A stretch of 64,000 nt of DNA, from positions 123,725 to 187,724 of the forward strand of contig NZ_AYYW01000032.1 of the NCBI RefSeq assembly GCF_001434535.1, read 5' to 3'. Numbering within the stretch: the stretch's first letter is position 1; the number at the start of each line of letters is the position of its first letter. The DNA comes from Ligilactobacillus animalis KCTC 3501 = DSM 20602 (GTDB lineage: Bacteria > Bacillota > Bacilli > Lactobacillales > Lactobacillaceae). Under the pieces are notes generated by a model. The model saw nothing but the letters and a program-made list of their open reading frames with translations. It was not told the origin of the DNA and ran no database searches. Shown here in pieces: positions 59,089 to 64,000 of this stretch. A program made the translations under genes and the position numbers.

Positions 59089-60303
59089 TTATTCTTCGTT
59101 TTCAAGTGGACGGTGAACTTTCCAGATCAAAAGCAAGTTCAATGCCATCAAGGCTGCTGTTACCAAGAAGACCGCTTGATAGTCGAACAGACCCGAGATG
59201 AGCGACCCCATCATTGAACCAAGCATCGCCCCAGCCGCTTGAAATGACTGATTATAACTAAAGATGCGCCCAAAGGCTTCCCGTGGAACACTGACCGTCA
59301 AGACCGTTTGAACTGCTGGTAATAACGCTGCATTAGCGATCCCCAATAAGAAGCGCCAAAAGCCTAAACTCCACGGTGACGTCACAAAATACATCGGCAA
59401 AAAGACTACCATAGCAGCCACTAAGCCAAAGACTAATACTTTTAGTGGTCCGATCTTATCCATCTTGACACCTAAGCGTGAAGCGACTAACAACGTCCCA
59501 AAACCAGGCATTGCCGCTACGACCCCACTGACAAAGGATACATTACCCGTACCGTGCATCAATGATTTGACCAACAAACTGACGATCGGCGCGATCGACA
59601 TCAAGGCCGATTGGATAAACAGCGTCGTGATAAACATTGCAATGATCAACTGTTTGTTTTCTAACTGTGTAAAGATCTCTTTCATCGGTTTCATCTTTTT
59701 AGCTGGGATCGGCGTAAAATGCTCTTTTGTATTAAATAAGGTCAGCAAAAAGACGATCCCCATCATCGCCCCGCAAACAAAAAACGTTACTCGATAGCCA
59801 GCAAAACCAGCTAATAGACCACCAACTAAAGGGCCGAGCAAATTCCCCGTCACGTTGGCGGTCATCATATTTGCCATCACAGCCCCAGAACGATTATGCG
59901 GGGTCTCGCCTGCCATAAAAGCAGTCGCATTATTGATATAGCCAGAAAAAGCTCCTTGAGCGAAGCGCAATAATACGATCGTCCAAGCATGGTGGACTAA
60001 GCCAACAGCAAAGATCGTAAAAGTCATCACCCCAGAAGCTCGTAAACACATGAGTTTGCGTCCTTTTTGATCGGCAAGATTGCCCCACAGTGGTGAAACG
60101 ATCGCCTGGGCTAGATATGTAACAGCAAAGGCTAGGCCCGCATATAAGTTCAATTCAAATTTTCCATAGGGATGCAAGGTTTCAATATAGAGCGCCATAA
60201 ATGGCATCGTCATCGAAAAATTCAACCCCGTCATAAAACACCCTAACCAGAGGGTCATAAAGGTTTTGCGCCATGAAGCAGGCAGCTCAGGATCTGCTAC
60301 CAT
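59089..60303 (-). CDS. MFS multidrug-type efflux transporter
   Basis: A 404-residue major-facilitator protein with about 12 membrane segments. The loop 2-3 motif is PLWGNLADQKGRKLMCLRA near residue 72, and GNLLGPLVGGLLAGF is the antiporter motif C of helix 5. This is the DHA1 drug-export pattern (PmrA/NorA-like); the substrate is unknown. I choose ATG 60303, 8 nt after AGGAG; ATG 60324 is upstream of that site. Confidence 0.88.
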   Translation of the reverse strand: MVADPELPASWRKTFMTLWLGCFMTGLNFSMTMPFMALYIETLHPYGKFELNLYAGLAFAVTYLAQAIVSPLWGNLADQKGRKLMCLRASGVMTFTIFAVGLVHHAWTIVLLRFAQGAFSGYINNATAFMAGETPHNRSGAVMANMMTANVTGNLLGPLVGGLLAGFAGYRVTFFVCGAMMGIVFLLTLFNTKEHFTPIPAKKMKPMKEIFTQLENKQLIIAMFITTLFIQSALMSIAPIVSLLVKSLMHGTGNVSFVSGVVAAMPGFGTLLVASRLGVKMDKIGPLKVLVFGLVAAMVVFLPMYFVTSPWSLGFWRFLLGIANAALLPAVQTVLTVSVPREAFGRIFSYNQSFQAAGAMLGSMMGSLISGLFDYQAVFLVTAALMALNLLLIWKVHRPLENEE

Positions 60304-60371
60304 ATTCATCACTCCTGTCATCATAATATTTACACTCTAGCAAAAATAACTTCAAATTACAAACCCAAGCA

Positions 60372-60404
60372 AAAAAGTGAACTACCTTGAGCAGTTCACT
60401 TTTT
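60372..60404. terminator. Terminator after the 87-residue ORF
   Basis: AAAAGTGAACT and AGTTCACTTTT flanking a 9-base loop. Confidence 0.85.
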
Positions 60405-60406
60405 AA

Positions 60407-60670
60407 TTACATTTCAAAGTCTTTTTCAGGATCCAAGCCGTAAAGTTCACTGACTGGATCAGTCTTAGCAGTCGGTTTAACTACGAGGATCGCCGTAATT
60501 GCTTTAGTCGACTCATATCCGGCTAAAGATACCACGTCTTCAATCAGATAAGTCAGACCGTCACTATTATAAATATGCTCACCGATCACCGGTAACTTTT
60601 CAAAAGAAGTTTTGTTCATCCGGTAATAATCCCCGTTTTTTTCGTGCATGACTAGAATCGCTTGCGTCAC
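60407..60670 (-). CDS. Hypothetical protein, 87 residues
   Basis: A small soluble protein: MTQAILVMHEKNGDYYRMN, LPVIGEHIYNSDGLTYLIED and a C-terminal ELYGLDPEKDFEM. The ATG at 60670 follows GGGGGGATCG. It reads as a real gene with its own terminator, but I recognise no domain. Confidence 0.75.
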   Translation of the reverse strand: MTQAILVMHEKNGDYYRMNKTSFEKLPVIGEHIYNSDGLTYLIEDVVSLAGYESTKAITAILVVKPTAKTDPVSELYGLDPEKDFEM

Positions 60671-60767
60671 TTCGATCCCCCCTAAAAATTTTTTGCTTTA
60701 CCAAAGCTCTTTCATTATAGTATATATCAATATTTTTTTACATAGGTATCTGCCAAAAAATATAAAA

Positions 60768-60793
60768 AGTTCTGCCAATATTCCAGCAGAACT
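60768..60793 (-). terminator. Terminator of the ABC transporter operon
   Basis: On the minus strand AGTTCTGC and GCAGAACT flank the loop and TTTTTATATTTTTT follows. Confidence 0.85.
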
Positions 60794-60800
60794 CTCTACA

Positions 60801-61541
60801 TTAGATATTGATAACTTTTTCCAAGAACGCTTTAGTCCGTTCATTTTGGGGATCTTCAAAGATCGCTTCGGGACGTCCTTCTTCGACAACATGACCCTCA
60901 GCCATGAAGACAACACGATCAGCTACTTCTTTGGCAAAGCCCATTTCGTGGGTCACAACGACCATCGTCATCCCATCTTTAGCTAGATCTTTCATAACTT
61001 CCAAAACATCACCGACCATTTCGGGGTCAAGCGCTGAGGTCGGTTCGTCAAACAACATGATATCTGGATTCATCGCCAAAGCACGCGCGATCGCGACCCG
61101 TTGCTTTTGTCCCCCGGAAAGTGAGGCTGGCATCGCATCGAACTTATCAGCTAAACCGACCGTTTCCAGTAACTGTTTAGCAGTCGTCATCGCTTCATCC
61201 TTATTGGCCTTGCCCAACTCAACCGGTGCTAGCATGATATTTTCACCCACACTCAAATTGTTGAACAAGTTAAAATGTTGGAATACCATCCCGATATTTT
61301 CACGGGCTTTATCGATATTTGTCTTAGGATCACTGATATCATGCCCATCGATCACGATCGACCCGGAAGTTGGTTCTTCGAGCTTATTCAAGCAACGCAA
61401 TAAAGTACTCTTCCCTGAACCAGAAGGCCCGATCAAAACGACCACTTCATTATTCGCAACTTTAAAATCAATGCCCTTTAACACTTGATTTGAGCCGTAG
61501 TTTTTCTTTAAATTCGTAACATCTACTTTTAAATCTGCCAT
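60801..61541 (-). CDS. glnQ: Polar amino acid ABC transporter ATPase (GlnQ-like)
   Basis: A 246-residue ABC ATPase. Walker A is [16 protein letters not shown] near residue 33, signature [18 protein letters not shown] near 138, Walker [15 protein letters not shown]. It energises uptake through the fused binding protein/permease upstream; the two genes overlap as TAATG. Substrate probably glutamine or a related polar amino acid (family inference). Confidence 0.95.
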   Translation of the reverse strand: MADLKVDVTNLKKNYGSNQVLKGIDFKVANNEVVVLIGPSGSGKSTLLRCLNKLEEPTSGSIVIDGHDISDPKTNIDKARENIGMVFQHFNLFNNLSVGENIMLAPVELGKANKDEAMTTAKQLLETVGLADKFDAMPASLSGGQKQRVAIARALAMNPDIMLFDEPTSALDPEMVGDVLEVMKDLAKDGMTMVVVTHEMGFAKEVADRVVFMAEGHVVEEGRPEAIFEDPQNERTKAFLEKVINI

Positions 61542-62998
61542 TAATTATTGATCCTCCGTTCGATCCACTTCGAAAGAAGCGTTAAAACTGTAATGATGAC
61601 TAGATAGATCACCGCAACGATCGCCCACACTCTAAAGCCTTCGAGGTTTCGTGCGATAATGATCTTACCAGTCTGAGTAAGTTCAAGTAACCCGATAACA
61701 GATAAGATCGAGGTATCTTTTAAGGTAATGATGAATTGGTTGATAAACGATGGGACCATGATCTTGATCCCTTGAGGTAAGATGACCCGACGCATCGATT
61801 TACCAAACGGCATCCCTAAACTACGTGCGGCTTCCATCTGCCCTTTATCGACCGATTCGATCCCACCTTTAACAAAGGCAGCAGTATAGGCACCTTCATT
61901 TAACATCAACGTGATAACACCAGCTAAGAAGGCTGGCACTTTGCTACCGATCAAGCTTGGGACACCATTATAGATGAACAGTGCCAACACGATCAATGGT
62001 AACCCACGGAAGATGTAGATGATCGTTGTTGAAAGTCCACGGCAGAATTTGTTTGGTACGACACCTAACAGACCGACAAAGATACCAAAGATCGTGGCAC
62101 AAAAGATACCCACAACGGTCAACTTCAGCGTCTCAATGATCCCTGAGATAAAGGCATCTTTGTTTTCTTTTAAGATACCTAAAACTGTTCGATCTTCAGC
62201 CGTTTCTGTTTGTGATTTGACTTTAGTTTTAGAAGTTGCTTTACCTTCTGTATATTTTTTGATGATCTTATCATACTCACCATTAGCTTTCAACTTAGCT
62301 AGACCTTCATTGAACATCTTGAGTAGCTCTTGGTTTTGGCCTTTTTTAACAGCAAAACCCGTTTCTGTCGTATTAGCTGGCTTAGTTACAACTTTTAGAT
62401 CTAAGCCATTTTTGATTGCATAATACATCACAGCACTATCTTCAAAGCAAGCAGCAGAGTTACCATTGATGACATCATTGTACACACCATCAGAATCATC
62501 GAATGTTACGATCTCAAAACCGTATTTATCTTTGATTGAATTAGCATAATCAGCCCCTGCTGTTCCAGTCTTAACGGCAACTTTTTTACCCTTCAATTCA
62601 GATAGAGATTTGATTCCACTACCATCTTTGACCGCCATTACGATCCCAGCTGAATAGTATGGATCAGAAAAATCAAATTTTTGCTTCCGTTCTTCTGTGA
62701 TCGACATCCCAGCGATCATCCCATCGGCTTGGCCAGCACTTACGGATTGAACAGCAGCGTTGAAGCCAACGGGGCGGATCTTAACTTTAAAACCCTCTTC
62801 TTTAGCAATTGCACGTAAAAGATCTAAATCGATCCCCACATACTTATTCTCTGTGTTGGCATACACAAACGGCGGGAAAGTCACATCCGTGTCGATCGTA
62901 TATGTCTTTTCTGATGCAGCTTGGATCTGTGGCTGGGAGAAAACACCCAACATAAATAATCCAAACACTGCACTTAACATTGCAATAAACTTCTTCAT
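61541..62998 (-). CDS. Amino acid ABC transporter, substrate-binding domain fused to permease (GlnPH-like)
   Basis: A 485-residue protein. Signal peptide (about residues 1-28, ending IQAAS); a periplasmic-type binding domain (30-255; [33 protein letters not shown]); then a permease with about five membrane segments and the EAA loop [20 protein letters not shown]. This SBP-permease fusion is common in Lactobacillales (GlnP). The permease forms the channel driven by the downstream ATPase. Confidence 0.95.
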   Translation of the reverse strand: MKKFIAMLSAVFGLFMLGVFSQPQIQAASEKTYTIDTDVTFPPFVYANTENKYVGIDLDLLRAIAKEEGFKVKIRPVGFNAAVQSVSAGQADGMIAGMSITEERKQKFDFSDPYYSAGIVMAVKDGSGIKSLSELKGKKVAVKTGTAGADYANSIKDKYGFEIVTFDDSDGVYNDVINGNSAACFEDSAVMYYAIKNGLDLKVVTKPANTTETGFAVKKGQNQELLKMFNEGLAKLKANGEYDKIIKKYTEGKATSKTKVKSQTETAEDRTVLGILKENKDAFISGIIETLKLTVVGIFCATIFGIFVGLLGVVPNKFCRGLSTTIIYIFRGLPLIVLALFIYNGVPSLIGSKVPAFLAGVITLMLNEGAYTAAFVKGGIESVDKGQMEAARSLGMPFGKSMRRVILPQGIKIMVPSFINQFIITLKDTSILSVIGLLELTQTGKIIIARNLEGFRVWAIVAVIYLVIITVLTLLSKWIERRINN

Positions 62999-63301
62999 GG
63001 GAACTCCCCTTTACTAGAATTTAATATAAAATTATTATAGCACAACTTTTGTCAGAAGATAGTACATGGAAATCAAAACCATAATATAGAACTTAGATTT
63101 CGTATCATAATACTATTAAAAAAGCCTATAAAAACGGGGTTTATCTCAAATCCCAAAAACAAAATTAATTTTTGATTAATTTTTGTAGCATGTTACTAAT
63201 CGAAATTCCAATTCCCCCTTTAAAACCCTAAAACAAAAGCATTTATAATTAAATTAACACTAGTAAAATCACGCCCTGTAAATGTAATAAAACATAACAT
63301 A
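62999..63301. other. Gene-free AT-rich spacer
   Basis: About 300 bases between the converging-in-series ABC operon and the epimerase-like gene. It should contain the ABC operon promoter; a direct repeat ATTAATTTTTG occurs twice near 63163-63184. No gene or clear RNA structure seen. Confidence 0.4.
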
Positions 63302-63904
63302 TCATTTGCGAAACATTTCAAACTCGCTCGTTTCCCCCTGTAAAATTTTTTCGATCGCTTGCGCCAGTATTTTTCGTTCGACCGGACGATACCTCTTTAG
63401 CCCAGGCAAAGCTGCAATTACGTGTAAGATCTTGCCTAAATAATAAGTACTCTTTTTAGTACGATCATAGATCAAGCCGGGATATACAACATAGGCACGC
63501 TTACCTAGAACTTGACGTGCGTATTTTTCAACGGCCCGCTTAGCTTTTAAATAAGCTGGCGGTCCCGCATTAGCGGAAATGAACAAAAATTTGGTCTCAC
63601 TTGTTTTGATGGTCGTAATGATCTGTTTAACTGGTTGAATACTAGCATTTTGATAATTCAACTGTCTTTTGCGATCAGGCCACAAGATCCCCACACAATC
63701 GATGACCCAATCCGCTTCGTTGAGCAACACTTGCCAAGCTCCCATCTGCTTTAGATCTACTCTTTGATACGTAACACCAGCTACACTGTGCGAACGCTTG
63801 CCCCCACGTGATAAACTGTATAGTTACAGTGTCTTATCCTTGACCAGAACCTGTAAGATACCTTGTCCAACAAAACCAGTCCCACCAACAACGACAACTT
63901 TCAT
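63302..63904 (-). pseudogene. NAD(P)-binding epimerase-like protein, interrupted by TAA
   Basis: A frame of 201 codons from ATG 63904 encodes a Rossmann start MKVVVVGGTGFVGQGILQ, then TAA at codon 27 (63824-63826). It continues in the same frame with LYSLSRGGKRSHS, DWVIDCVGIL, ISANAGPPAYLKAKRAVE and YPGLIY, the NmrA/complex I-39 kDa-like extended short-chain dehydrogenase pattern. The stop sits between DKTL and LYSLSR, where family members have a residue before the strand that leads to SRSG; CAA (Gln) is one transition away. The second part could start at ATG 63745 but would lack the nucleotide-binding loop. Confidence 0.82.
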
Positions 63905-63923
63905 CAGCTCATCTGCTATATAA

Positions 63924-63965
63924 AATGTAGAACAATATAGAAGCTTAAGTACATTCTTCTACATT
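63924..63965. repeat. Inverted repeat upstream of the epimerase-like gene
   Basis: AATGTAGAA at 63924-63932 and TTCTACATT at 63957-63965, a perfect 9-bp pair separated by 24 bases. It may be an operator for the adjacent gene; no regulator is known. Confidence 0.4.
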
Positions 63966-64000
63966 GTTAGAAAGAATTATATAGTTTTTCCTTTCCTAAT

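Noticed and set aside
60904..61488. A 194-codon plus-strand ORF
   Set aside because: It lies entirely opposite glnQ, whose Walker and signature motifs are intact; it is a shadow frame.

Overview
The window reads as chromosomal DNA of a low-GC Gram-positive of the family Lactobacillaceae, with a Ligilactobacillus-like gene set; the species cannot be fixed by eye. The evidence is the lactobacillus-type blocks (valS-folC, murA-mreB-yidD-rodA, the atp operon, sufCDSUB, murT-gatD, ezrA/thiI/cysteine desulfurase), a D-Ala-D-Ala ligase with the Phe active-site residue of vancomycin-resistant lactic acid bacteria, and Shine-Dalgarno sites of the AGGAGG type. There are no rRNA or tRNA genes, no CRISPR array and no intact insertion sequence. 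The tetranucleotide GATC is strongly over-represented, mostly through codons ending in G followed by the Ile codon ATC.

Layout. 1-9.6 kb (minus strand): radC fragment, a HAD phosphatase, folC, valS with a T-box leader, thiI with its cysteine desulfurase partner, and ezrA. 9.7-18.3 kb: free methionine sulfoxide reductase, D-Ala-D-Ala dipeptidase, a polysaccharide deacetylase broken by a stop codon, rpsD with a long leader, yueI, a divergent GshF-like ATP-grasp protein, rarA, a 6S-like (Lacto-usp) RNA followed by a small membrane protein and uspA, and tag. 18.3-24.4 kb: membrane glycerophosphodiesterase, ddl, a kinase-like phosphotransferase, a hicAB remnant and an APC permease. 24.4-30.6 kb is an accessory stretch: a DUF4767 lipoprotein, a SEC10/PgrA-type LPxTG surface protein with two internal stops, an XRE regulator with no normal start codon, and two very small ORFs. 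30.6-35.8 kb: the SUF iron-sulfur operon. 35.8-37.8 kb: a C26 peptidase, then a likely type I toxin-antitoxin locus, then an ArsC/Spx-family protein. 37.8-53.5 kb (minus strand): rodA, DUF2969, yidD, mreB, murA, ywzB, the eight-gene ATP synthase operon, upp, the threonylcarbamoyl-AMP synthase gene, prmC, prfA, tdk. 53.6-63.9 kb: murT-gatD (lipid II amidation), manA, a serine hydrolase, a histidine phosphatase, an MFS exporter, an amino-acid ABC transporter and a broken NAD-binding epimerase-like gene.

Two results stand out. First, at 36.97-37.29 kb a 29-residue hydrophobic peptide gene lies next to a divergent minus-strand promoter (TTGACA, 17 bp, TATGAT). Its predicted RNA of about 100 nt begins with a segment complementary to the peptide's ribosome-binding site and start codon; this looks like a complete type I toxin-antitoxin module. 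Second, six lesions in five otherwise intact genes (four in-frame stops where Gln is expected, and two ATA triplets exactly where ATG is expected behind strong ribosome-binding sites) are all explicable as G:C to A:T transitions. This suggests a shared mutational history, or else unusual decoding.
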